A stretch of 64,000 nt of DNA from Georgenia daeguensis. GTDB taxonomy: Bacteria > Actinomycetota > Actinomycetes > Actinomycetales > Actinomycetaceae. The stretch is from assembly GCF_039537705.1 (NCBI RefSeq), contig NZ_BAABBA010000007.1:147904-211903 (forward strand), in the 5' to 3' direction. Shown here piece after piece: positions 15,395 through 24,895 of this stretch; position 1 is the stretch's first letter; each line of letters starts with the position of its first letter. A program made the position numbers and the translations under genes. The notes under the pieces are model-generated. The model saw only the letters and a program-made list of their open reading frames with translations, did not search any database and was not told the DNA's origin.

Positions 15395-16728
15395 ACGGCC
15401 CGGTCCTTCCCGGCCGCCTGCGGAGCACCCTGCTCATCCTCCTGGTCGGCCCGCCGGTCGTCGCCGGCCTGGTCCTCGCCGGCCTGGCGGTGCCGAGCCG
15501 GCCGCTGCTCGTGGTCGGTGCGGCGCTCGTGGTGCTGGGCGTCGGGGTGTCGCTCGTCGAGCCGGCCGCCCTGCCGGTGATCGCCATGCCGGCGCTGCTG
15601 GTCGTCGCCCGCGTGGATGCCGGCGGCGTTGACCTGTCGGCGTCGGACCTGGTCCTGGCGGTGGCGTTCTGGCCGGCGGTGCTGCTCGCCCCGCGCCCGT
15701 ACCCGCCGCCGCTGCGCACGCTGCTCTGGCTCTCCGCCGCCTACCAGACGGCCACCCTGTTCACCGTCGTCGCCAACCCCTCGGTGGCGAACACCGTCGA
15801 GTGGTTCCACGCGTGGCTGCTCGTGGCCGGCGCGCTCGTGGTGGGCTGGGCGGTCGGGCGGCACGGGTGCGCCCGGCTCGGCCTGGGGCTCCTGCTCGGG
15901 ACGGCCGCGCTGCTCGCCGTGGGCACGGTCGTCCAGGGGGCCGGCCAGCTCGCCGCGGGCGATCTCGGCCCGGTCTACCCCACGTGGCCGTACGAGATGC
16001 ACAAGAACTTCGTCGGCACGGTGCTCGCCTTCGCCGCGGTCGTCGCCTACGCCCGCCCGGTGTGGCTCGGGTGGTCGCGGCGCTGGACGCTGGCGGTGTT
16101 CTGGCTGGCCCTGGCCGGCATCCTGCTGGCCCAGTCCCGTCAGGCGCTCGTCGGGCTGGGGGTCGCGCTGCTGGTCGTCTCCCTGCGCCGCGACCTGCAC
16201 CGTCGCAGGTCCAAGCTCGTCCTCTTCCTCGTCGTGCCCGTGGTCCTGTTCGTCGCCTCCATGGTCCGCGACGACGTCGAGTCCGGGAACCGCCACAACT
16301 CCGTCTTCCAGCGCATCAGCTACCTCGCCGACGCCTGGAACGTCTGGCTCGCCGACCCCCTCTTCGGCCGCGGGCTGCGGTGGTGGAACGGCGGCGCCGG
16401 CGTGCAGCCTCCCAACGCCGAGCTCGAGGTGCTGACCTCCGCCGGGGTGGTCGGGCTCGCGGGCTTCCTCGTCCTGGTCGTGGGCGTGCTGGTGGTCCTG
16501 TGGCGGCTCGACCCGGCGTTCGGGACGCTCGCGTTCTCCGTGGTGCTGGTCCGCATCGTCCAGGCCCAGTTCGACCTGTTCTGGTCGGCGGTCCAGGTCT
16601 CGGTCCCGTTCGCCGTGGCCGGGGTGTGCCTCGGCGCGCAGGCGTGGCACGCGGAACGGGAGGCCGGTGAGCGGCAGGCGGCGCAGCGGCAGGCGGCGGA
16701 GCGGGCGACGACGGCGGTGCATCCGTGA
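15391..16728 (+). CDS. Wzy-like O-antigen/exopolysaccharide polymerase
   Basis: 445 aa integral membrane protein with 10-12 predicted helices. The family hallmark (O-antigen ligase/polymerase) is the segment MHKNFVGTVLAFAA followed by ILLAQSRQALVGLG, and the large periplasmic loop includes NRHNSVFQR and DPLFGRGLRWW (the F-G-x-G motif). It likely polymerises the undecaprenyl-linked repeat units outside the membrane. ATGA overlap with the fused glycosyltransferase. The C-terminal 25 residues are Gln/Ala/Glu-rich. Wzy and WaaL-type ligases look alike; the flippase and BY-kinase in this locus favour Wzy. Confidence 0.82.
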   Translation: MNGPVLPGRLRSTLLILLVGPPVVAGLVLAGLAVPSRPLLVVGAALVVLGVGVSLVEPAALPVIAMPALLVVARVDAGGVDLSASDLVLAVAFWPAVLLAPRPYPPPLRTLLWLSAAYQTATLFTVVANPSVANTVEWFHAWLLVAGALVVGWAVGRHGCARLGLGLLLGTAALLAVGTVVQGAGQLAAGDLGPVYPTWPYEMHKNFVGTVLAFAAVVAYARPVWLGWSRRWTLAVFWLALAGILLAQSRQALVGLGVALLVVSLRRDLHRRRSKLVLFLVVPVVLFVASMVRDDVESGNRHNSVFQRISYLADAWNVWLADPLFGRGLRWWNGGAGVQPPNAELEVLTSAGVVGLAGFLVLVVGVLVVLWRLDPAFGTLAFSVVLVRIVQAQFDLFWSAVQVSVPFAVAGVCLGAQAWHAEREAGERQAAQRQAAERATTAVHP

Positions 16729-17870
16729 GACACATCGTCCAGATCGCCCCGGCGATCGAGCCGGGCCGCGGCGTCGAGGCCGTGGCGCACCACCTCGAGC
16801 GGGAGTTCCGGCGAGCCGGCGCACGGGTCGACAGGTTCACGCTGTCCGACGCCGGCGGCGACTGGCTCCCCGAGCCCCGGGGCGGGATGAGGGGCCGCGC
16901 CGGCCACGCCCTCCGGGTGGCCTGGTTCTCGACCGTGGGCACCGTCCTCGCCCGCCGCTACCTGGCCCGCAACCCCGGCGCCGTCGCCATCTGCCACAAC
17001 GACGCCCTCACCGGAGACGTCTACGTCAACCACGGCATCCTCCAGGTCGCCATGCGGGCCCGCGGCCGCTACGCGGGGCGCATGGTGCGCAACCCGCTGC
17101 ACCTGTTCACCGCGCTCCGCGACCATCTGCGCTACCGCTCCGGCACCCACCGCCTCGTGGTCAACCTGACCCGCCAGGAGGACCGCGACCTGCGCGGCAC
17201 CTACCCGGGCCTGCGGCCGGGCACCGTCGTCATCGGCAACGGCGTCGACCTCGACCGCTTCGCGCCGCCCACCCCCGACGAACGACGCGCGGCGCGGGCG
17301 GGGCTGGGTCTCGGCGAGGACGACGTCGCCATGCTCTTCGTCGGCCACGAGTTCGAGCGCAAGGGCCTGCCCGCCGTCCTCGCCGCCCTGGCGGAGCTCC
17401 CGCCGCAGGTCCACCTCGTCGTCGTCGGGGGATCGGCGGACATGGTCGCCGCGCTCGTCCGCACCGCCCGCAGGAACCGTGTGCAGGGACGGCTGCACGC
17501 CGTCGGCGCCGACCCCGAGCCGCAGCGCTACTTCCACGCCTCCGACGTTCTCGTGTTCCCCAGCGCGTACGAGTCGTTCGGGCTGGTGGTGCTCGAGGCG
17601 ATGGCGAGCGGCCTGCCGGTGATCGCCACCCGGGTCGGCTGCGTCGGCGACGTCGTGGACGAGGGCGTCAACGGCTACGTCGTCGACGGCAGCGCCGCCG
17701 AGATCCGCGACCGCGTCCTCGCCCTGCTCGGGTCCGACCGGGTGGCGCTCGGCCGGGCCGCCCGCCGCACCGCGGAGGCGCACGGGTGGGCCTGCGTGGC
17801 GCGGGAGTACCTCGCCGTGGTGGACCGGCTCGCGGCGCGTCGCGCCGTGAGCGCGGGACGGCCGCGATGA
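16725..17870 (+). CDS. GT4-family glycosyltransferase
   Basis: 381 aa GT-B enzyme. The N-terminal acceptor domain starts HIVQIAPAIEPGRGVE. The C-terminal nucleotide-sugar domain has FVGHEFERKGLPAVLAAL and SAYESFGLVVLEAMASGL, the E-x7-E motif of retaining GT4 enzymes. The GTG start overlaps the polymerase stop (GTGA). It resembles CapM/RfaG-like transferases, but the donor and acceptor cannot be told. It acts at the cytoplasmic membrane face in repeat-unit assembly. The next gene overlaps by ATGA. Confidence 0.88.
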   Translation: MRHIVQIAPAIEPGRGVEAVAHHLEREFRRAGARVDRFTLSDAGGDWLPEPRGGMRGRAGHALRVAWFSTVGTVLARRYLARNPGAVAICHNDALTGDVYVNHGILQVAMRARGRYAGRMVRNPLHLFTALRDHLRYRSGTHRLVVNLTRQEDRDLRGTYPGLRPGTVVIGNGVDLDRFAPPTPDERRAARAGLGLGEDDVAMLFVGHEFERKGLPAVLAALAELPPQVHLVVVGGSADMVAALVRTARRNRVQGRLHAVGADPEPQRYFHASDVLVFPSAYESFGLVVLEAMASGLPVIATRVGCVGDVVDEGVNGYVVDGSAAEIRDRVLALLGSDRVALGRAARRTAEAHGWACVAREYLAVVDRLAARRAVSAGRPR

Positions 17871-18877
17871 GGATCCTGCACGCGGTGCGCTCGGACGCCT
17901 TCGCCGGGGTGGAGCGCCACGTCGCTTCCCTCGCGGCGGCGCAGGCCCGCGCCGGCCACCGGGTCGCCGTCGTCGGCGGCGATCCCACGGCCATGCGCGC
18001 CGCGCTCGGCCCGCGGATCCCGCACCGGCCGGCCGCGACGGTCGCCGAGGTGGCCGCGGCGGTCCGGGGGTGGCGGGGCGGCGACGTCGTCCACGCCCAC
18101 ATGACGGCGGCGGAGATCGCCGTCGCGCTCGCCGCCCCCACCCGGGCGGTCGTGGCCACCCGCCACTTCGCCGGCACCCGGGGCGCCAGCCGGGCCGGCC
18201 GGCTCGCGGAGCCCGCGCTCCGCCGCCGCATCGCCGCGCAGATCGCGATCAGCCGGTACGTCGCCGACCACGTCGACGGGCCGAGCACGGTGGTCCCCGT
18301 CGGCGTGCCTGACCGTCCGGACGGCCGGCCCGCCGTGGACCGGGCCCGCACCGTGCTGCTGGCCCAGCGGCTGGCGCCGGAGAAGGACGGGGCCACGGCG
18401 GTGCGTGCGTTCGCGTTCAGCGGCCTGGCCGCGCGGGGCTGGGGCCTCGACGTCGCGGGCCGCGGCACCGAGCGGGCGACACTCGAGCGGCTCGCGGCCC
18501 GGCTCGGCGTGGCCGATGCCGTCACCTTCCTCGGTCCCCGCTCGGACGTCGGCGAGCTCATGGCGCGCGCCGGGGTCCTCCTGGCCCCGTGCCCGGTCGA
18601 GGGCCTCGGGCTGGCCGTGCTGGAGGCGATGGCCGCGGGGCTGCCCGTGGTGGCCGCGGCCGCCGGCGGCCACCTCGAGACCGTCGGCACCGTGGACGGG
18701 GCGGCGCTGTTCGCGCCGGGGGAGGTCGCGGGCGCGAGCGCGGCACTCGCCGCGCTCGCCGCCGACCCCGCGCGGCGCGACGCGTACGCGGCCGAGCTGC
18801 GCCTGGCGCAGCGGACGCGGTTCACCCTGGCCGCCCAGGTCGCCGGCACCGACGCGGTCTACCGGAGCGTGCTGTGA
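17867..18877 (+). CDS. GT4-family glycosyltransferase
   Basis: 336 aa, at the short end for GT4. It starts MRILHAVRSDAFAGVERHV (the nucleotide-binding side of the acceptor domain). Later it shows AQRLAPEKDGATAVRAF and CPVEGLGLAVLEAMAAGLPV with the E-x7-E pair. The acceptor domain is compact (DVVHAHMTAAEIAVALA). ATGA overlap upstream and GTGA overlap downstream place it in the middle of the six-gene coupled operon. The sugar specificity is unknown. Confidence 0.86.
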   Translation: MRILHAVRSDAFAGVERHVASLAAAQARAGHRVAVVGGDPTAMRAALGPRIPHRPAATVAEVAAAVRGWRGGDVVHAHMTAAEIAVALAAPTRAVVATRHFAGTRGASRAGRLAEPALRRRIAAQIAISRYVADHVDGPSTVVPVGVPDRPDGRPAVDRARTVLLAQRLAPEKDGATAVRAFAFSGLAARGWGLDVAGRGTERATLERLAARLGVADAVTFLGPRSDVGELMARAGVLLAPCPVEGLGLAVLEAMAAGLPVVAAAAGGHLETVGTVDGAALFAPGEVAGASAALAALAADPARRDAYAAELRLAQRTRFTLAAQVAGTDAVYRSVL

Positions 18878-20046
18878 CCGACCTGGTGGTGCTCTCGCTG
18901 GAGGCCTGGGACGCCGTGTGGCGACGCAACCAGCACCTCGTGTCGGGCCTGCTGGAGCAGGACGAGCGGCTCCGGGTGCTGTTCGTCGAGCCGGCGGCCG
19001 ACCCGCTCCACGCCCTGCGGTCCGGGCGGCGGGCCCGGGCCGGTGCCGGCCTGCGCGGGGCCACGGACCGCGAGCGGCTCTGGCTCTACCAGCCCACCAA
19101 GGTCCTGCCCCGCGCCGCGGACCCCGGCGGGGACCGGCGCCGCGCCCGGGCGGTGGTCCGCGCCGCGCGGCGGCTGCGGATGCACGAGCCCGTGCTGTGG
19201 ATCAACGACCCGGCGGGGGCGCGCGTGCTCGCGCGCACCGGGTGGCGGTCGCTGTACGACGTCACCGACGACTGGCTCGCCGCAGTGCGCACGCCGGCCG
19301 AGACCCGGCGCCTGCGCGAGGACGAGGCCACGCTGCTGCTCACGTGCGAGGAGGTCGTCGTGTGCTCGGCGCACCTGGCGGCCGGCAAGGGGACGGCCCG
19401 CCCGGTCACCCTCGTGCCGAACGCGGTCGACCTCGCCCCGTACCGCGCACCGGTGGACAGGCCGGCGGACCTGCCGCCCGGGCCGGTCGCCGTCTACGTC
19501 GGCACCATCCACACGGACCGGATCGACGTCGACCTGTGCCTCGACGTCGCCCGCGTGCTCGGCCGGGGCCGTCTGGTCCTCGTGGGCCCGGCCCCGCTCC
19601 CGCCCGGCGACCGGGAGCGTCTGGTCCGCTCCGGCGTCGTCCTGCTCGGCGCCAAGGACCGGCGCGAGGTTCCCGGTTACCTGCGGCACGCCGACGTCCT
19701 GCTCGTCCCGCACGTGGTCACGCCGTTCACCGAGAGCCTCGACCCCATCAAGCTCTACGAGTACCGGGCGGCGGGGCGGCCGGTCGTCAGCACGCCGGTC
19801 GCCGGCTTCCGCGGGAGCGACGACCCGCAGGTCACCGTCGCGGACCGCGCGGCCTTCCCGGAGGTGGTCCGTGCCGCCCTCACGGCGGCTCCCCACCCGC
19901 CCGCTCCGGCTCCCGGCCGGGCGGCCCCGGCCGGCGGCCCGGCCGCCCCGGCGGCCGCGGGCGCCGGCGAGCCGGCGTCGGTGCGTGCCTGGAGCACCCG
20001 GGTGACGGAGATGCGCGCCGTGCTCGACCGCCTGGCGGCGCGATGA
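18874..20046 (+). CDS. Glycosyltransferase (GT4-like, TuaH-type)
   Basis: 390 aa, GTG start overlapping the upstream stop. The N-terminal segment VLSLEAWDAVWRRNQHLVSG, then WINDPAGARVL and LYDVTDDWLA, resembles the TuaH/WsaE type that begins by locating a partner in a dimly conserved GT-B fold. The donor domain has VAVYVGTIHTDRIDVDLCL and IKLYEYRAAGRPVVSTPVAG. The last about 60 residues contain an Ala/Pro/Gly-rich linker, which is unusual and may be a disordered tail. It likely adds one residue in the polysaccharide repeat unit. Confidence 0.8.
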   Translation: MTDLVVLSLEAWDAVWRRNQHLVSGLLEQDERLRVLFVEPAADPLHALRSGRRARAGAGLRGATDRERLWLYQPTKVLPRAADPGGDRRRARAVVRAARRLRMHEPVLWINDPAGARVLARTGWRSLYDVTDDWLAAVRTPAETRRLREDEATLLLTCEEVVVCSAHLAAGKGTARPVTLVPNAVDLAPYRAPVDRPADLPPGPVAVYVGTIHTDRIDVDLCLDVARVLGRGRLVLVGPAPLPPGDRERLVRSGVVLLGAKDRREVPGYLRHADVLLVPHVVTPFTESLDPIKLYEYRAAGRPVVSTPVAGFRGSDDPQVTVADRAAFPEVVRAALTAAPHPPAPAPGRAAPAGGPAAPAAAGAGEPASVRAWSTRVTEMRAVLDRLAAR

Positions 20047-21281
20047 CCCTGCGGGTGGTGTTCCTGGACCACACCACCAGCCACGGCGGTGCCCAGCTCG
20101 CCCTGGCGAGGCTCCTGGCCGCCGGAGCCGGCTGGGACGCGACGGTGGTGGTCCCGCGGGGACCGCTGGGCGCGTACGCGGGCCTGGGCGGGCAGGTCGT
20201 GCGGCAGACCGGGCCGCCGCACCGGCCCGGAGCGATCGGCGGCGCCGCGCTCGCCCAGGCCCGCAACGCCGGCGCCGTCCTCCGTCAGGTCGCCGCGCTC
20301 GTCGCGGAGCGGGAGGTCCGCGGCGCGGACGTGCTGTACGCCAACTCGGCACGCTCGGCCGTGTACACGGCGCTGACCGCGTCGGTGCTGCGGGTCCCGT
20401 TCGTGGTGCACCTGCGCGACGCCGTCACCCCCGAGGCGCTCGGCCGCTGGGGATTCGCCGCCATGACCCGCCTGGTGCTCCCGCGCGCGGCGGGTGTGGT
20501 GGCGAACTCGCGTCACACGCTCGGCGTCGCCGCGGCCGCGGCACCCCTCCCGGCGCTGCGGGCGGTGGTCCCGAGCCCGGTGGGGGACATGTTCGACCCG
20601 CCGCCCCCTCCGCCCCGGGCCCGGGTCGAGCGGGTGGGGATGGTCGCGCGCATCGCCCCCTGGAAGGGGCAGGTGCTCCTGCTGGACGCCTTCGCGCGGG
20701 CCTTCCCCGGCGGGGACGTCACCCTGCACCTGGCGGGCGCACCGCTGTTCGGGGAGGAGGACTACCTCGCCCGCCTGCGCGAGCGGGCCCGCGAGCTCGG
20801 CGTCGCGGACCGGCTCGCCCTCCACGGGCACGTCGAGGACGTCCGCGGGTTCGTCGACAGCCTCGACATCGCCGTCCACTGCGCCACCGCGCCCGAACCG
20901 CTCGGGCAGAACGTCCTGCAGTACCTGGCCCGCGGCCGGGCCATCGTCGCCGCCGACGAGGGCGGGCCCGCCGAGCTCGTCCGCGACGGCGACACCGGGC
21001 TGCTCGTGGCGCCGCGTGACCCGGCCGCGCTCGCCGTCGCCCTGCGGAGGCTCGCCGCCGACGGCGACCTGAGGCAGGCGCTCGCCCGGCGCGCCGCCGC
21101 GGCACCCGTCCCGCACGCGGACGAGCTGGCGACCTCCACAGAGGAGTTCCTCAGCCGCGTGAGGGCCGCACGCCGGGCGCCGCACGCCCGGACCGAACCA
21201 CCGGCACCGCCGCCGCGTCGAGCCGCCCGGGGGCCGCGGCCCGGCGATCGTCCAGGGCCTGGATCAGCGCGGCGCTCCTGA
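20043..21281 (+). CDS. GT4-family glycosyltransferase
   Basis: 412 aa GT-B enzyme with VVFLDHTTSHGGAQLALARL at the N terminus (the Gly-Gly-Ala loop). The donor domain has VGMVARIAPWKGQVLLLDAF and PEPLGQNVLQYLARGRAIV, with Pro-Leu-Gly-Gln in place of the commoner E-x-F-G. It is the last gene of the coupled operon (ATGA overlap). Its final 40 residues are Arg/Pro/Ala-rich, and its last 131 bp overlap the 3' end of the convergent GT14 gene. The conserved fold ends at about residue 370, so the overlapping part is dispensable-looking tail. Confidence 0.84.
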   Translation: MTLRVVFLDHTTSHGGAQLALARLLAAGAGWDATVVVPRGPLGAYAGLGGQVVRQTGPPHRPGAIGGAALAQARNAGAVLRQVAALVAEREVRGADVLYANSARSAVYTALTASVLRVPFVVHLRDAVTPEALGRWGFAAMTRLVLPRAAGVVANSRHTLGVAAAAAPLPALRAVVPSPVGDMFDPPPPPPRARVERVGMVARIAPWKGQVLLLDAFARAFPGGDVTLHLAGAPLFGEEDYLARLRERARELGVADRLALHGHVEDVRGFVDSLDIAVHCATAPEPLGQNVLQYLARGRAIVAADEGGPAELVRDGDTGLLVAPRDPAALAVALRRLAADGDLRQALARRAAAAPVPHADELATSTEEFLSRVRAARRAPHARTEPPAPPPRRAARGPRPGDRPGPGSARRS

Positions 21282-22188
21282 CCCGGTCAACCTTGCGGCA
21301 GAATGCCGCCCCGGACGCCAGGATCGCCGGCAGGTCCGCGGTGCCCAGCTCTCGCGTGGTGTCGATGCTCGGCACCCAGTGGTCGTAGCTCACCTGCCAC
21401 CCCTCGCGGGGCGGTGCGCGCCAGGCCAGCACCGACTGGATCAGCGCCTCGTCGGGGATGACCGTCCGGCGGAAGTACCGGCGCAGCGCCGTGCCGGGTG
21501 CGGTCTCGGTCAGGAGGTGGTCGAGCGCCGCCCGGTCCATCGCCACCATCTGCGGTCCCTTGCAGCACGGCCGCGCCGGCGAGAACGGCGTGCGCCACCG
21601 GCGGATCCCGAGGTGGGCGCCGCGGCCGCGCGTGACGTGCCGCCAGGAGAGCACCGGCTCGGCGCGGAGGAGGACGGCTCCGCGCACGCGCCTGCGCGCG
21701 CGCTCGAGCCCGGGAGGCAGGAGCTGGGCCAGGCCGGTCGCGGGCAGGCGGTACCAGCCGTAGACGTACCGGGTCAGATCGTCGTCGCCCTCGCCGCGGC
21801 GGCGCCCCCAGCGAGGCCGGTAGGAGAGCGGGGTCGCCCGCCCGGCCCAGCCACCGCCCGTGGCGAGGAACTCCCGTTCCCAGGCCGCGAGGTCGCGGAC
21901 CGGGTAGTCCTGCCCGGAGATCAGCACCACCATCTCGGGGTCGACCGTGCGCCGCGCCCACGCGAACGCGTCGAGCGTGGCCTCGACCAGCTCCCACGAG
22001 CCCCAGTCGGTGGGCAGGCCGTGCGTGCGCACGCGCACCCGGTCAGCGGGGCGCGGCGCGGCGGAGCGGCGGCCGTCGTGGGTGACGAGGACGTGCGCCG
22101 TCGGGCTCGAGCCGGTGACCGCGGCGGCCAGGCGCTCGACCTGCGCCGGGTCGCGGTGGCTCAGGACGACGTACGCGGTTCCGCTCAT
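21151..22188 (-). CDS. GT14-like (core-2/I-branching type) N-acetylglucosaminyltransferase
   Basis: 345 aa. Family segments are YVVLSHRDPAQVERLAAAV at the start, VVLISGQDYPVRDLAAWE (the LSG-Q-D-Y-P motif of core-2/I-branching enzymes), KGPQMVAMDRAALDHLL and FRRTVIPDEALIQSVL (P-D-E). Bacterial members add beta-linked branches, often GlcNAc-type, to surface glycans. The ATG at 22188 lies 6 bp from the upstream GT2 gene, so the two are an operon. The C terminus overlaps the convergent glycosyltransferase by 131 bp. Confidence 0.8.
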   Translation of the reverse strand: MSGTAYVVLSHRDPAQVERLAAAVTGSSPTAHVLVTHDGRRSAAPRPADRVRVRTHGLPTDWGSWELVEATLDAFAWARRTVDPEMVVLISGQDYPVRDLAAWEREFLATGGGWAGRATPLSYRPRWGRRRGEGDDDLTRYVYGWYRLPATGLAQLLPPGLERARRRVRGAVLLRAEPVLSWRHVTRGRGAHLGIRRWRTPFSPARPCCKGPQMVAMDRAALDHLLTETAPGTALRRYFRRTVIPDEALIQSVLAWRAPPREGWQVSYDHWVPSIDTTRELGTADLPAILASGAAFCRKVDRVRSAALIQALDDRRAAAPGRLDAAAVPVVRSGRAAPGVRPSRG

Positions 22189-22194
22189 CCGCGC

Positions 22195-23196
22195 TCAGCC
22201 GCCCAGCACGGCCCGCAGCTCGCGGCCCACGGGATCGACGCGGCACGGGGGAGCAGGGCGCAGCCCCGCCGCGCCGGGGAGGGCGAGGAGGCCCCACCCG
22301 ATCCCGGCCAGGGTGACGCCGAGCCGCAGGAGCCGCCGGCGTGCCCCGTGCGCGCGGAGCGTGCTGCGCAGCTGCCCGCCGATCCACCGTCGCAGCATCG
22401 GGGAGGACGCCCCGGCGTGGCGCGCGAGGAGGACGACGTGGTTGCGCCGGCCGTAGAGCTTGTAGCGAGTGTCGAAGCGGGCGCCGCGCACGTGCGGCGC
22501 CGGGCGGTGATCGACGGCGGCCCGCGGCTCGTACACCACCCGGCCGCCGAGGGCGCCCACCCGGAGGAAGAGGTCGGTGTCCTCGCGCAGCGCGGTGCCG
22601 GGATAGTCGTCCCGGAACCCGCCGAGCTCGGCGAGCACCGATCGCCGGAAGGTCATGTTGGCGCCGATCCCGTGGTCCACCTCCACCGGTGCCGGGGTGA
22701 GCGAGGCGAAGCCGTCGGTGAGCGTGCCGTCGTCGAGCAGGCGGCCGACCGGCCGGCCGTAGACGTCCTCCCCGGGCAGGCCGTTGCAGGTCCGGCCCGC
22801 GACGGCGGCGACGGCGGCGTCGGCGAACGCCGCCCTGAGCGCCGTCGCCCATCCGGGGCGGACGACGACGTCGTCGTCGACGAAGGCGACCAGGTCACCG
22901 GTGGCCCACCGCAGCGCCTCGTTGCGGGACCGGGTCATCCACCCCGCGAGCTGCGGGGCGTGGACGTAGCGGACGGCGGGCAGCGCCGCGGCGGCCAGGG
23001 CGTCCTGCGGCCGGGCGGAGGCGTCGACCACCACGACCTCGTCGATCGCGCGCTGGGAGGCCAGCGCGCGGAGGCAGCGCTCGAGGAACGCGGGCCGCTC
23101 GTAGGTCACCACGCACACGCTCAGCCGCGCGCCCGCCGGCGCCGGCGTCGCGCCGGCCCGCCGCACCTCCGCCGTCGGGGGTTCCACGGCCCCCAC
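22195..23196 (-). CDS. GT2-family glycosyltransferase
   Basis: 333 aa. GT-A fold: RLSVCVVTYERPAFLERCL, SRNEALRWATGDLVAFVDDD (the D-D-D metal site) and HGIGANMTFRRSVLAELGG, then GTALREDTDLFLRV (E-D acceptor-base region). A hydrophobic segment near 290-310 may anchor it to the membrane. The start is uncertain: GTG at 23196 is assumed, but the conserved domain begins only at about residue 24 and a GTG a few codons on would also fit. It is followed at 6 bp by the GT14 gene and is divergent from the flippase. Confidence 0.84.
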   Translation of the reverse strand: MGAVEPPTAEVRRAGATPAPAGARLSVCVVTYERPAFLERCLRALASQRAIDEVVVVDASARPQDALAAAALPAVRYVHAPQLAGWMTRSRNEALRWATGDLVAFVDDDVVVRPGWATALRAAFADAAVAAVAGRTCNGLPGEDVYGRPVGRLLDDGTLTDGFASLTPAPVEVDHGIGANMTFRRSVLAELGGFRDDYPGTALREDTDLFLRVGALGGRVVYEPRAAVDHRPAPHVRGARFDTRYKLYGRRNHVVLLARHAGASSPMLRRWIGGQLRSTLRAHGARRRLLRLGVTLAGIGWGLLALPGAAGLRPAPPCRVDPVGRELRAVLGG

Positions 23197-23341
23197 GCTA
23201 GCCAGCCGGGTGGGGTGGCGGGGCCGTTACGGACGGTGAACTCTCGCGGCCGCCTCCCGATACGGACACGCGCCACGGGTTCGTCCCGTATGTTCCGAGG
23301 GTGGCCGGCAGCGCGGGTGGGCGGCGCGGGCGGTGGCCGCG

Positions 23342-24895
23342 ATGACGGCGCCGGCCGCCGGGCCCCCGCTCGACCGCAGGCAGCTCCAGGCACGGGCCGT
23401 CGACGGCGCGCTGTGGACGATGGTGCACGTCGCCGTGTCCCTGCCCCTGGCGTTCCTCGCCAACCTCGTGATCGCCCGGGTCCTCGGCGTCGTCGACTAC
23501 GGGCGGCTGTCCTTCCTGACCGCCCTGATGGACATCGCCACCGGCGTGGTCGGGCTCGGCGTCGGCACCGCCCTCGTCCAGTACGGCGCGCGCGCCCACG
23601 CCGCGGGCCGCCGGGCGGAGGTGCGGGACCTGCTCGCCAAGACCCAGGGGTTCCGGCTCCTCGTCGCCGCGCCGCTGCTCGCCGTGCTGGTCGTCCTGGT
23701 CGCGGACGTCGACCCGGTGCTGCTCGTCCTCGCCGTCGTCTTCGGTCTCGTGGTCCCGGCCGGGCTCAGCGGCGCTCCCGCCGCCCTGACCATCGAGAGC
23801 CGGACGGCGTCGGGCGCGCGCGTCGCGATGCTCGGCAACGTCCTCACCCTCGGGGCGGCGCTCACCGCGGTGCTGGCCCTGCGCTCGCCCGACGCCACCT
23901 GGGCGGCGCGGCTCGTCATGGGCGGCGTGGTCACGGCGATCGCGCTCGTCCCCGTCTCCCGCGACTACCGGCTTACCGCCCTGCGCCCGCGCCTGCCGAG
24001 GGGGCTGCCCGCCGGGTTCTGGCGGTTCGCGGTGCCCGCCGGCCTCTCCGGCATCGTGGCGAACCTCGTGACCAGCCGCAGCGAGATCTTCCTCCTCCAG
24101 TGGCTGGCCGACCCGGTCGCCGTGGGCACCTTCGCCCTGGCCTTCGGGCTGTCGAGCCACCTCTTCAGCCCGGCGCAGGCGCTGATCGGCCCGCTCATCC
24201 CGGCGGTCTCCGGGCTGAGCGAGGTGGACCGGGCCGCCCTGGGTGCCGCGTTCTCCCGCACCCTGCGGGTGAGCTCGACGGTGGTCGCCCTGCTCCTCGC
24301 GGGCGCGCTACCCGCCCTCGCCGCGCTCGTCCCCCTCCTCTACGGGGCGGACTACTCGGACGTGCCCGGGCTGCTGGTCGCCCTCGGCGTCGCCGGGGGG
24401 CTGATGGTCGTCGCCGCCCCGGTGCAGGCCTTCGTCCTCGCCCGCCTCCGCGGCGGCCGCCTGCTGACGATCAACCTCGCGGCGCTCGGCGTCGACCTCG
24501 CGGTGGCCGTCGCCCTCATCCCCGGCCTCGGGGTGTGGGGCGCGGTGGCCGCCAACGTGGTCGGCGCGGCGACCCGGCTCGCGCTGCTCGTGCGCGGCGA
24601 GATCGGCCTCCTCGGGCTCACGGGGCGCCAGGTGGCCCGGTGCGCCGCGCCGGCGCTCGCGGGCGCGGCGGTCTGCGTCGCCGTGAGCCTGGCCGGGTCC
24701 GCCGGCCCCCTGCCCGCCCTCGGTACCGCGGCGGCCACCGGCACGCTCGGCGTCGTCCTTCTCCTCCTGGTGCTGCGCGTCACGCGCACCGGGCTCGAGC
24801 CGGGGGACGCGGCCGCCGTGGTCGGTGCCGTCCCGCTACGCGTGCGGGGCGTGGCCTCCCGCGCGATCCGCCTGCTCGTCCGGCACGGGCGCTGA
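23342..24895 (+). CDS. Wzx-like polysaccharide flippase (MOP superfamily)
   Basis: 517 aa with about 12-14 transmembrane helices. N-terminal ALWTMVHVAVSLPLAFLANL followed by VIARVLGVVDYGRLSF is typical of RfbX/Wzx-type flippases, as is FWRFAVPAGLSGIVANLV in the middle. It would flip the undecaprenyl-linked repeat unit to the outer face for the polymerase. The ATG at 23342 is used; a GTG nine bases upstream is equally possible. Its last 60 bp overlap the 3' end of the convergent pyruvyl-transferase gene. Confidence 0.88.
   Translation: MTAPAAGPPLDRRQLQARAVDGALWTMVHVAVSLPLAFLANLVIARVLGVVDYGRLSFLTALMDIATGVVGLGVGTALVQYGARAHAAGRRAEVRDLLAKTQGFRLLVAAPLLAVLVVLVADVDPVLLVLAVVFGLVVPAGLSGAPAALTIESRTASGARVAMLGNVLTLGAALTAVLALRSPDATWAARLVMGGVVTAIALVPVSRDYRLTALRPRLPRGLPAGFWRFAVPAGLSGIVANLVTSRSEIFLLQWLADPVAVGTFALAFGLSSHLFSPAQALIGPLIPAVSGLSEVDRAALGAAFSRTLRVSSTVVALLLAGALPALAALVPLLYGADYSDVPGLLVALGVAGGLMVVAAPVQAFVLARLRGGRLLTINLAALGVDLAVAVALIPGLGVWGAVAANVVGAATRLALLVRGEIGLLGLTGRQVARCAAPALAGAAVCVAVSLAGSAGPLPALGTAAATGTLGVVLLLLVLRVTRTGLEPGDAAAVVGAVPLRVRGVASRAIRLLVRHGR

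Noticed and set aside
23260..23291. ATACGG ... CCGTAT inverted repeat before the flippase gene as an operator
   Set aside because: Only 6-bp arms with a 20-base gap; too weak to separate from chance.
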